DNA from: Oscillospiraceae bacterium
Lineage (GTDB): Bacteria > Bacillota > Clostridia > Oscillospirales > Acutalibacteraceae
DNA length: 6,514 bases
NCBI GenBank assembly: GCA_902795765.1
Contig: CADBMQ010000112.1
Coordinates: forward strand, 1-6,514
Reading direction: 5' to 3'
Shown here in pieces: positions 1-6,347 of this stretch (the stretch's first letter is position 1; each line of letters begins with the position of its first letter). Under the pieces are notes generated by a model, which was given only the letters and a program-made list of their open reading frames with translations, had not been told where the DNA came from and did no database searches. The position numbers were made by a program, and so were the translations under genes.

Positions 1-307
1 CAATCACGCTTGTTGTGTTGTACTCGCAAGCGAGGGCTATCCGAAATCCTACGAAAAGGGATATAAACTCACAATCCCCGAAAATATCAAGGATGAAGTT
101 TATGTCGCAGGTGCGACTTTGGAAGATGGCGAACTTTATACAAACGGCGGTAGAGTTGTCGGTGTAACCGCAGTTGCCGACACGCTCGAAAATGCAATCA
201 ATCTTGCCTACGAACGAGCAAAAACTGTTGAGTTTGGCAATAAATATATGCGCTCCGATATCGGACAGAGAGCATTGAAAATTGCAGATACGAAAAGGAG
301 TAACTAA
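1..307 (+). CDS. purD: Phosphoribosylamine--glycine ligase (GAR synthetase), C-terminal part
   Basis: Only the last 101 residues are present, read from base 2 to the TAA at 305-307; the ATP-grasp core lies upstream of the window. PurD joins glycine to phosphoribosylamine using ATP, giving GAR, in cytosolic de novo purine synthesis. The visible part matches the family's C-terminal domain: 'VVLASEGYPKSYEKG' corresponds to the GYP-x-Y-x-x-G stretch, 'LYTNGGRVVGVTA' to the TNGGRV-x-x-VTA signature, and 'YMRSDIGQRAL' to the (F/Y)-x-R-x-DIG-x-RA motif at the end of the protein. The gene ends one base before the purL start codon, and its last codons contain the purL ribosome site, so the two are very probably co-transcribed and translationally coupled. 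No frameshift is seen. Identification rests on several remembered family motifs and the purL context. Confidence 0.95.
   Translation, partial: NHACCVVLASEGYPKSYEKGYKLTIPENIKDEVYVAGATLEDGELYTNGGRVVGVTAVADTLENAINLAYERAKTVEFGNKYMRSDIGQRALKIADTKRSN
295..300 (+). promoter_or_regulatory. Ribosome binding site that fixes the purL start
   Basis: AAGGAG lies inside the last codons of purD, eight bases before a TTG at 309-311. This supports TTG 309 as the purL start over the in-frame TTG at 282, which has no such site upstream and would add nine residues not expected in the family. Confidence 0.8.
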
Positions 308-308
308 A

Positions 309-3300
309 TTGATTTACAGAATTTTTGTTGAGAAAAAATCAGGACTGGAAAACGAAGCAAACGCACTTTATTCAGATGCACGCAGTTTGCTCGGCATTGA
401 AAAACTCGAAAAAGTGCGAGTTATCAATCGCTACGATGTTGAAAATATTGACAAAGAGTTGTTCGACTACTCGGTGAAAACTGTTTTTTCCGAACCGCAA
501 CTTGACAACGCAACCGAGTCGGTTGATTTAGACGGTGCGACAGTTTTTGCGGTTGAGTTTTTGCCAGGTCAGTTCGACCAACGTGCAGACTCGGCGGCAC
601 AATGTATCCAAATCATCTCACAGTCGGAGCGACCGCTCATTCGCTCGGCAAAGGTGTATGCCCTCTATGGCGAGTTGACCGCAGATGATGTTGAACAGAT
701 TAAAAAGTATGTAATCAACCCCGTTGAGGCTCGTGAAGCGTCACTCGAAATGCCCGAAACTCTCGTTGCCGAATACGATATTCCGACAACAGTTGAAACA
801 CTTGACGGCTTTTTGTCGCTCGACCGCAACGGCCTTTCGCAGTTTGTCAAAGACTATTCACTCGCAATGGACGCAGACGATATTGAATTCTGTCAGCAGT
901 ATTTCAAGTCGGAAAACAGATGCCCGACTATAACTGAAATTCGAATGATAGATACATATTGGTCGGACCACTGCCGTCATACCACATTTCTTACAATTAT
1001 TGACGATGTGAAATTTGAGGACGAGCTTTTGCAAAATGCGTGGAAAGACTATATGGATACACGCAAACAGCTCGGCAGAACAAAGCCGATTTGCCTTATG
1101 GACTTGGCAACGATTGCCGTTAAATATCTTAAAACACAGGGCAAACTTGATAAACTTGACGAGTCCGAGGAAATCAATGCTTGTACTGTTAAAATTGACG
1201 TAGATGTAGACGGAGTTAGCGAGCCGTGGCTCTTGCTCTTTAAAAATGAAACCCACAACCACCCGACAGAAATTGAGCCGTTTGGTGGTGCGGCAACTTG
1301 TATCGGCGGTGCAATTCGTGATCCATTGTCGGGCCGTTCGTATGTTTACGGCGCTATGCGTGTGACAGGTGCGGCAGATCCGTTGAAGCCTGTTAAGGAC
1401 ACGATTAAGGGCAAACTTCCTCAGAGAAAAATCGTAACAACTGCTGCGGCAGGTTACTCGTCCTACGGCAACCAAATCGGACTTGCGACAGGCATTGTAG
1501 ACGAAATTTTCCACGATGGCTATGCGGCAAAACGTATGGAAATCGGTGCAGTAATCGCAGCAGCACCTGCTTGTAATGTCCGCAGGGAAGTACCTGCTGC
1601 CGGTGATGTAGTTATTTTGCTCGGTGGTAGCACAGGCCGTGATGGTATCGGTGGTGCGACAGGTTCTTCAAAGGCTCACGATAGCCATTCGGTTGAAACT
1701 TGTGGCGCACAGGTTCAAAAGGGTAATGCACCCGAAGAACGCAAACTTCAACGTCTTTTCCGTAACGCAGATGCTTGCCGTATGATTAAGCGCTGTAATG
1801 ACTTCGGTGCAGGTGGTGTTTCGGTTGCAGTCGGCGAACTCGCAGACGGACTTGAAATCGACCTCAACGCAGTTCCGAAAAAGTATGACGGACTTGACGG
1901 CACAGAACTTGCAATCAGCGAATCGCAAGAGCGTATGGCAGTTGTTGTCGAGCCGAAAGATGTTGACGGATTTTTAGCACTCGCAAAAGAAGAAAACTTG
2001 CAAGCTTGTGTTGTTGCAAAGGTAACTGAATTGCCAAGACTTGTTATGAATTGGAACGGCAAGAAGATTGTTGATATCAGCCGTGAGTTTCTTAATTCAA
2101 ACGGCGCTGAAAAACATATCGACATCTCTCCTGCAAAACTCGAAGACTATAATAAGACAGTTTCGGGTGGATTTATTGAAAACTATACCGCATTGGCAGA
2201 TGACCTTAATATCTGCTCAAAACGTGGTTTGTCCGAGCGATTTGACTCGACAATCGGTGCAGGAACTGTGCTTATGCCTTTCGGTGGTAAACACCAACTC
2301 ACACCAATTCAAGCAATGGTGCAGAAAATTTCGGTCGAGAAAAAGCACACAGACGACTGTTCGCTTATGGCGTGGGGTTACAATCCGTTTGTAACCGAAA
2401 AAAGCCCGTATCACGGTGCATACCTTGCAGTTGTTGAGTCAGTTTGTAAACTTGTCGCAACAGGTGCGAAATTTGAAGATGTTTATCTCACATTCCAAGA
2501 GTACTTCGAGCGTCCCGAAAAGGACGCAAAGCGTTGGGGTAAGCCACTTGCAGCGTTGCTTGGTGCATTCGAGGCACAAAAGGCTCTCGGCATCGGCTCA
2601 ATCGGTGGTAAGGATTCGATGAGTGGCTCGTTTGAAGATTTGGATGTTCCGCCAACTCTCGTTTCGTTCGCTGTAACGACTGACAAGATTAAAAACATCG
2701 TATCTCCCGAATTCAAGTCGGCAAACAGCCGAGTTGCACTCATAAAACCCGACTATGACGAAAACGGCTTGCCGAATACACAGTCACTTTTCGATACATT
2801 TGAAAAGGTTACCTCGCTTATGCGTGACGGTAAAGCTTTGTCGTGCTACACAATCGGTCTCGGCGGTATCGCAGAGGCAGTTATGAAGATGGCATTCGGT
2901 AATGCAATCGGATTTGAGTATGACGAAAGTGTTGATGTTGACACAATTTTCGGATATAACTATGGTGCGTTCCTTGTCGAACTTCAAGATTGCGACTATG
3001 GTATCACAATCGGTAAAACAACTGCAAATGGCAAAATTTCTCGTGGCAGCGAGAGTGTTGAACTCGAAAAATTGCTCGGCATTTACGAAGACAAGTTAGA
3101 GAGCGTTTACAGTTGCAATATCGAGGACGCAAAAACTCCGCTTAAAAACTTCGAATACAAGGCGACTGAATACCCGACACCTGCTATCAAAGTTGCTCGT
3201 CCGAAGGTGCTTATTCCTGCGTTTCCGGGTACAAACTGCGAATACGATAGTGCGAAAGCCGTTCGTGATGCAGGTGCAGAGCCTGAAATCATCGTAATCA

Positions 3301-3995
3301 ATAACCTTAACGCAGACGGCATTAAGTCGAGCGTTCAGCGTTTTGCAGACGAACTCAAAACTGCTCAAATGGTGTTTATCCCGGGTGGTTTCTCGGGTGG
3401 TGACGAGCCAGACGGAAGTGGTAAGTTTATAACTGCGTTCTTCCGTAATGCCGCTATCAAAGACGGCGTGACCGACTTGCTCGAAAATCGTGACGGACTT
3501 ATGTGCGGTATCTGTAATGGTTTCCAAGCACTTGTGAAACTTGGACTCGTGCCGTATGGTAAGATTATCGATACAGATGAAAACTGCCCGACACTCACAT
3601 ATAACAAAATCGCACGTCACCAATCTCGTATCGTTCACACAAGAATTGCGTCAAACAAGTCTCCGTGGCTCAGAAAAACACAGGTTGGCGAAGTTTATAC
3701 TGTGCCGATTTCACACGGCGAAGGCAGATTTTATGCGTCGGAAGAAATGGTTTTGAAACTCGCAGAGAACGGACAAATTGCAACGCAGTATGTTGACCTT
3801 GACGGCAACGCAACCGCAGATGTTCACTTCAACCCGAACGGCTCAATTTATGCAGTTGAGGGTATCACATCTCCCGACGGCAGAGTGCTTGGTAAGATGG
3901 GACATAGTGAGCGTATTGGCGACGGACTTTATAAGAACGTTGTCGGTGAGTATGACTTGCAGATGTTCAAATCCGCAGTTGAGTATTTTAAATAA
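309..3995 (+). CDS. purL: Phosphoribosylformylglycinamidine synthase, single-chain clade II type
   Basis: Converts FGAR, glutamine and ATP to FGAM, the fourth step of de novo purine synthesis, in the cytosol. From TTG 309 it is 1228 residues, the usual size for single-chain PurL of clostridial/streptococcal type. The N-terminus 'MIYRIFVEKKSGLENEA' is the PurS-like domain of this clade. 'WSDHCRHTTF' (about residues 218-227) is the conserved DHCRH motif, and 'NETHNHPTEIEPFGGAAT' (from 313) opens the first synthetase half. Glycine-rich 'GGSTGRDGIGGATGSS' (439-454) and 'GIGSIGGKDSMSG' (761-773) mark the two AIRS-like halves. A class I glutamine amidotransferase domain runs from about 966 to the end: PGGFSGGDE at 1025-1033, nucleophile Cys1069 in GICNGFQ, and His1136/Glu1138 in SHGEGRF. 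All key residues are intact, with no frameshift. It is the last purine gene here and is followed by a possible terminator. Confidence 0.97.
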   Translation: MIYRIFVEKKSGLENEANALYSDARSLLGIEKLEKVRVINRYDVENIDKELFDYSVKTVFSEPQLDNATESVDLDGATVFAVEFLPGQFDQRADSAAQCIQIISQSERPLIRSAKVYALYGELTADDVEQIKKYVINPVEAREASLEMPETLVAEYDIPTTVETLDGFLSLDRNGLSQFVKDYSLAMDADDIEFCQQYFKSENRCPTITEIRMIDTYWSDHCRHTTFLTIIDDVKFEDELLQNAWKDYMDTRKQLGRTKPICLMDLATIAVKYLKTQGKLDKLDESEEINACTVKIDVDVDGVSEPWLLLFKNETHNHPTEIEPFGGAATCIGGAIRDPLSGRSYVYGAMRVTGAADPLKPVKDTIKGKLPQRKIVTTAAAGYSSYGNQIGLATGIVDEIFHDGYAAKRMEIGAVIAAAPACNVRREVPAAGDVVILLGGSTGRDGIGGATGSSKAHDSHSVETCGAQVQKGNAPEERKLQRLFRNADACRMIKRCNDFGAGGVSVAVGELADGLEIDLNAVPKKYDGLDGTELAISESQERMAVVVEPKDVDGFLALAKEENLQACVVAKVTELPRLVMNWNGKKIVDISREFLNSNGAEKHIDISPAKLEDYNKTVSGGFIENYTALADDLNICSKRGLSERFDSTIGAGTVLMPFGGKHQLTPIQAMVQKISVEKKHTDDCSLMAWGYNPFVTEKSPYHGAYLAVVESVCKLVATGAKFEDVYLTFQEYFERPEKDAKRWGKPLAALLGAFEAQKALGIGSIGGKDSMSGSFEDLDVPPTLVSFAVTTDKIKNIVSPEFKSANSRVALIKPDYDENGLPNTQSLFDTFEKVTSLMRDGKALSCYTIGLGGIAEAVMKMAFGNAIGFEYDESVDVDTIFGYNYGAFLVELQDCDYGITIGKTTANGKISRGSESVELEKLLGIYEDKLESVYSCNIEDAKTPLKNFEYKATEYPTPAIKVARPKVLIPAFPGTNCEYDSAKAVRDAGAEPEIIVINNLNADGIKSSVQRFADELKTAQMVFIPGGFSGGDEPDGSGKFITAFFRNAAIKDGVTDLLENRDGLMCGICNGFQALVKLGLVPYGKIIDTDENCPTLTYNKIARHQSRIVHTRIASNKSPWLRKTQVGEVYTVPISHGEGRFYASEEMVLKLAENGQIATQYVDLDGNATADVHFNPNGSIYAVEGITSPDGRVLGKMGHSERIGDGLYKNVVGEYDLQMFKSAVEYFK

Positions 3996-4010
3996 GACTT
4001 GTTGAATGTC

Positions 4011-4051
4011 ACACTCCCTGTTAGTTCGCTGATGGGGAGTGTTGTTATATT
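4011..4051 (+). terminator. Possible terminator after purL
   Basis: ACACTCCC (4011-4018) pairs perfectly with GGGAGTGT (4035-4042), giving an 8-bp stem with a loop of about 16 nt (a G-U pair can shorten it), starting 15 bases after the purL stop. The following TGTTATATT is U-rich but not a strong U run, so termination may be partial. The same tail reads TGTTATATT, a possible extended -10 element (TG at 4043-4044, TATATT at 4046-4051), but there is no matching -35 box. Confidence 0.5.
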
Positions 4052-4053
4052 CA

Positions 4054-4088
4054 AAACCACCACCGCATACACTTGTGTGAGGTGGTTT
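4054..4088 (+). promoter_or_regulatory. Hairpin enclosing the ribosome site of the 258-residue gene
   Basis: AAACCACC (4054-4061) is the exact reverse complement of GGTGGTTT (4081-4088); a small ACA/TGT pairing (4069-4071 with 4076-4078) can extend it inside. The 3' arm includes most of GAGGTG (4079-4084), the only good Shine-Dalgarno sequence for the ATG at 4090. When folded, the site would be largely hidden. It could instead be the stem of a second terminator, since the arm ends in TTT and is followed by AATGTTTT. The pairing is seen directly; its role is inference. Confidence 0.45.
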
Positions 4089-4089
4089 A

Positions 4090-4866
4090 ATGTTTTATGT
4101 CGCAAGTCAAATCAACTACTGCGGAAATAATCCGTTCAAAATAATCTTTCACAAGCTTTTCCCGACAAAACGAGCGGACAAGCCGACTGATGACGGCTAC
4201 AAGCAAGTGACCATACGCACATATAAAGGCAAATGCAATGTGGCGAGAGTGAATAAATCGCTCGCACCGATACACCGACGAATGATTGTCCCGAAATCGC
4301 TTAAAGAACTCGGAGTTGTCGGCTTTAATTCGGACGGCTACATAAGAGGAGTGCTTTTCAATACGGCAATGTATATGATACAAAGCACGGGTGCGAGTCC
4401 ACGAGAACTCGAAGTGTCTGTAATCGACCCTAACGGTGCATTTGTTATGCGTTCCCGTCAACTGCTCGAAAACATCGGCACAGTTATAATCTACACCGAC
4501 CGCCAAGACAAGTACCGAGCGGTATCAGACGACAATTTGACGCTCTACGGAGCAGACTTCGTGATTGCACCGAGAGAGCATAAGCAAATACAAGGCGAGT
4601 TTGTCGTGTCGCCAACCGAAACACCTCCGTGCATTTATGCAGGAAACGAGCGTTTCGAGTTGGACGAAGACTCGTTCACCCTTGCTACGGGATTTTCTCG
4701 AATAGTGCCTGACGGCATAAGTCAAGCCGACTATGCAGCCGCACTTGCGATATTTGGTGGGCAATCCCGACTAATGCGAATAAAATCGCAGACAATACGG
4801 CATCAAAACGAAATCATAATGGTTGCAATGCAAGGCAAATCTGTTGACAATACGGGCATTTTGTGA
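4090..4866 (+). CDS. Conserved-looking hypothetical protein, 258 residues, possible Rossmann-like middle domain
   Basis: I do not recognise this family and propose no function. The ORF is open from ATG 4090, with GAGGTG seven bases or less upstream, to TGA 4864-4866, and codon style matches its neighbours, so I regard it as real. No signal peptide or membrane segment is evident, so it is probably cytosolic. The N-terminal 70 residues are rich in Lys/Arg and aromatic residues ('INYCGNNPFKIIFHKLFPTK', 'IHRRMIVPKSLKELG'). Residues 107-160 alternate predicted strand and helix: 'LEVSVIDPNGAF', a helix 'VMRSRQLLENIG', then 'TVIIYTDR', and later 'GADFVIAP'. That order is compatible with a nucleotide-binding Rossmann-type unit, but no clean GxGxxG loop is present. 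It stands alone between the purine operon and the CNNM unit, with its own ribosome site and possible weak promoter. The long overlapping minus-strand ORF (4087-4506) is taken as a shadow. Confidence 0.75.
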   Translation: MFYVASQINYCGNNPFKIIFHKLFPTKRADKPTDDGYKQVTIRTYKGKCNVARVNKSLAPIHRRMIVPKSLKELGVVGFNSDGYIRGVLFNTAMYMIQSTGASPRELEVSVIDPNGAFVMRSRQLLENIGTVIIYTDRQDKYRAVSDDNLTLYGADFVIAPREHKQIQGEFVVSPTETPPCIYAGNERFELDEDSFTLATGFSRIVPDGISQADYAAALAIFGGQSRLMRIKSQTIRHQNEIIMVAMQGKSVDNTGIL

Positions 4867-4872
4867 TAATAT
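4844..4872 (+). promoter_or_regulatory. Sigma-A-like promoter for the CNNM gene
   Basis: A perfect -35 box TTGACA (4844-4849) lies in the final codons of the preceding gene. Two -10 readings are possible: TGT-GATAAT (4862-4870), an extended -10 five of six to consensus but with a 15-base spacer, or TAATAT (4867-4872) with a 17-base spacer but only four of six. Transcription would start near 4877-4880, giving a leader of about 80 nt before the ATG at 4958. Confidence 0.6.
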
Positions 4873-4888
4873 TAGTGTAAATATTACG

Positions 4889-4951
4889 AAAGGTACGGTT
4901 TGATTTTATGGACGAACCTTTGCCCGCAGACCGATGTTGCAAACAGGGTGA
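4889..4951 (+). promoter_or_regulatory. Structured leader of the CNNM gene with two mutually exclusive stems
   Basis: Stem A pairs AAAGGT (4889-4894) with ACCTTT (4916-4921), and after an A-A mismatch also CG (4896-4897) with CG (4913-4914). Stem B pairs CCTTTGC (4917-4923) with GCAAA (4939-4943) plus GG (4946-4947), with CA (4944-4945) bulged. Both need bases 4917-4921, so only one can form. Stem B would cover part of AGGGTGA (4945-4951), the ribosome site six bases before the CNNM ATG; stem A would leave it free. I cannot match this to a known riboswitch class; in particular the M-box core is absent. Pairing is seen; regulation is inferred. Confidence 0.35.
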
Positions 4952-4967
4952 ACGAGAATGCCGTTAA
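4908..4967 (+). CDS. Possible 19-residue leader peptide
   Basis: An ATG at 4908 opens 19 codons to TAA 4965-4967, ending in 'CCKQGERECR', with three cysteines and many charged residues. It spans the leader stems, its ATG sits in the loop of stem A, and its end overlaps the first ten bases of the CNNM gene in another frame, an arrangement that would permit translational coupling. Against it: the nearest purine-rich sequence (AAAGG, 4889-4893) is about 14 bases from the ATG, too far for a good ribosome site, and ORFs of this length occur by chance. It could be nothing more than leader RNA. Confidence 0.2.
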   Translation: MDEPLPADRCCKQGERECR

Positions 4968-6292
4968 TTTTTAAAATTGCGTTGTTGCTCGTGCTTATTT
5001 TAGTAAACGCTTTCTTTGCAATGAGCGAAATCGCAGTCGTGTCGATGAGCGAAATGAAAATTAAAAAACTCGCAGACGCAGATAATAAAAAAGCGAAAAA
5101 ACTTTTAAAACTAACGTTCGACTCGGCAGGATTTCTTGCTACAATTCAAGTCGGTGTAACTCTTGCAGGATTTTTGACTTCTGCATCTGCATCGCAGAAC
5201 TTCGCAGATATGCTGAACGGTTCAATCTCGAATTTGATTGGCGTAACAACTGCGACAGGTCAGTCTGTTGTAAGAGCAGTATCGGTTGTAATTATCACAC
5301 TAATAACTTCTTATTTCTCGCTCGTTCTCGGTGAACTCGTGCCAAAGCAAATCGCACTCCGTTATAGCGAACAAATCGCACTTCGTGTGTCGGGATTTTT
5401 GCTCGGATTTAAGAAGGTTATGAAACCGATTGTGTTCGTGCTTACAAAATCAACCAACCTTGTGACTCGAATTTTCCGCATCAAACCGCAAGACGGCAAC
5501 GATACCGTGACGGAAGAGGATATTCTTATGATGGTTGACGCAGGCGAGGAAGTCGGTGCGATTGAAGAGAGTCAGGCGGATATGATTAACAACATATTCG
5601 AGTTTGACGATATTGATGTTGGCGATGTTATGCGTCATCGAACCGAAGTTTCTGCAATCGAAATCACGGCATCACTTCAAGAGGCAGTCAACACTGCAAT
5701 CGAAGAAGGTTATTCGAGAATACCTGTTTTTGAAGATGACCTTGATAATATAGTCGGCATTCTTTATGTCAAAGACTTGCTTCGTTTTGTCGGCAGAATG
5801 GTGCCGAAAGGTGCAGCCCTGCGTGATATTATGCGACCTGCATACCACGTTCCCGAGTATAAGCGTTGTGGCGAACTCTTTAAAGAAATGACCGAAAAGC
5901 GCATACAAATGGCGGTTGTCGTTGATGAATACGGTGGAACTGCGGGAATTGTAACGCTTGAAGATTTGCTTGAATCCATTGTCGGAAGTATTCAGGACGA
6001 GTATGATGACGAGGAAGAAGATATTAAAGTTGTGAATGAAAATACGTTCACAATAGACGGCACTTGTGATATTGACGAAGTCGAGGATATGCTCGACACA
6101 AAGTTACCCGATGGCGACTACGATACGCTTGGTGGAATGATTATGTCGATACTCGGCAGAATTCCGAAGAAAGGTGAACAACCGTTTGTCGAAGTTGCGG
6201 GATTTAAGTTTACTGTGCTTAATGTCGAAGAAAAGAGAATAGGTTCGGTGCGTGCTGAAAGACAGCCGTTGCCTGAAAATATTAACAACTGA
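4958..6292 (+). CDS. CNNM/CorC-family membrane protein with CBS pair (HlyC/CorC, UPF0053-type), probable divalent cation transporter
   Basis: A 444-residue inner-membrane protein with the full domain order of its family. The N-terminal DUF21/CNNM domain (about 1-185) has hydrophobic segments near 3-25, 57-75, 103-128 and 142-164. It carries the family motifs 'NAFFAMSEIAVVSM' (17-30), with the small-x-x-SE pattern, and 'LVLGELVPKQIAL' (122-134), whose Pro-Lys pair is conserved. Two CBS domains follow: 'VMRHRTEVSAI' to 'SRIPVFEDDLDNIVGILYVKDLL' (about 222-276) and 'IMRPAYHVPE' to 'VVDEYGGTAGIVTLEDLLE' (about 291-339). They probably bind adenine nucleotides. After an acidic linker (347-355), the CorC_HlyC domain occupies about 357-432 ('FTIDGTCDIDEV', 'YDTLGGMIMSILGRIP'). 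Members have been linked to Mg2+ or other divalent cation movement; the old 'hemolysin' name is not a safe function. The start is ATG 4958 with AGGGTGA six bases upstream. A promoter and structured leader precede it; queT follows closely. Confidence 0.93.
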   Translation: MPLIFKIALLLVLILVNAFFAMSEIAVVSMSEMKIKKLADADNKKAKKLLKLTFDSAGFLATIQVGVTLAGFLTSASASQNFADMLNGSISNLIGVTTATGQSVVRAVSVVIITLITSYFSLVLGELVPKQIALRYSEQIALRVSGFLLGFKKVMKPIVFVLTKSTNLVTRIFRIKPQDGNDTVTEEDILMMVDAGEEVGAIEESQADMINNIFEFDDIDVGDVMRHRTEVSAIEITASLQEAVNTAIEEGYSRIPVFEDDLDNIVGILYVKDLLRFVGRMVPKGAALRDIMRPAYHVPEYKRCGELFKEMTEKRIQMAVVVDEYGGTAGIVTLEDLLESIVGSIQDEYDDEEEDIKVVNENTFTIDGTCDIDEVEDMLDTKLPDGDYDTLGGMIMSILGRIPKKGEQPFVEVAGFKFTVLNVEEKRIGSVRAERQPLPENINN

Positions 6293-6295
6293 ATA

Positions 6296-6338
6296 AAGTC
6301 AGTCGCAGTATTCCTGACTTAAATTAAAACAAGAGAGG
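6296..6338 (+). promoter_or_regulatory. preQ1-I riboswitch (translational, Thermoanaerobacter-like subtype)
   Basis: P1 is AAGTCAG (6296-6302) with CTGACTT (6314-6320), a perfect 7-bp stem. The loop TCGCAGTATTC (6303-6313) shares UCGCAGUA with the well-studied Thermoanaerobacter tengcongensis preQ1-I aptamer, as I remember it. C6313, just before the P1 3' strand, sits where the ligand-pairing C15 lies in that RNA. The A-rich tail ends in AAAACAAG (6326-6333), also shared with it, so that G6308-C6330 and C6306-G6333 can form the P2 pseudoknot. The tail runs straight into AGAGAGG (6332-6338), the ribosome site of queT. With preQ1 bound, P2 should reduce access to that site and lower QueT synthesis. 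There is no U-run, so control of translation rather than termination is expected. It starts four bases after the preceding stop codon. Confidence 0.9.
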
Positions 6339-6347
6339 TTTTTTACT

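Noticed and set aside
282..308. Upstream TTG start for purL
   Set aside because: No ribosome site before it, and the added residues do not fit the family N-terminus, which begins at 'MIYRIFVEKK'.
858..1514. 218-codon minus-strand ORF inside purL
   Set aside because: Lies wholly antisense to a highly conserved PurL region, its product is cysteine-rich low-plausibility sequence with no motif, and no ribosome site or promoter was evident.
3096..3638. 180-codon minus-strand ORF inside purL
   Set aside because: Antisense shadow of the glutaminase domain; the plus frame holds all catalytic motifs.
4087..4506. 139-codon minus-strand ORF opposite the orphan gene
   Set aside because: The plus-strand frame is longer, has a proper ribosome site and a more protein-like composition; the minus product is rich in Cys, His and Arg, as is typical of shadows here.
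4878..4957. M-box or other known metal riboswitch before the CNNM gene
   Set aside because: The leader is only about 80 nt and lacks the M-box GUUAGGUGAGGCUCCU-type core and the yybP-ykoY GGGGAGUA loop.
6296..6330. Intrinsic terminator after the CNNM gene
   Set aside because: The stem is followed by AAATTAAAAC, with no U run, and the loop and tail match the preQ1-I aptamer instead.
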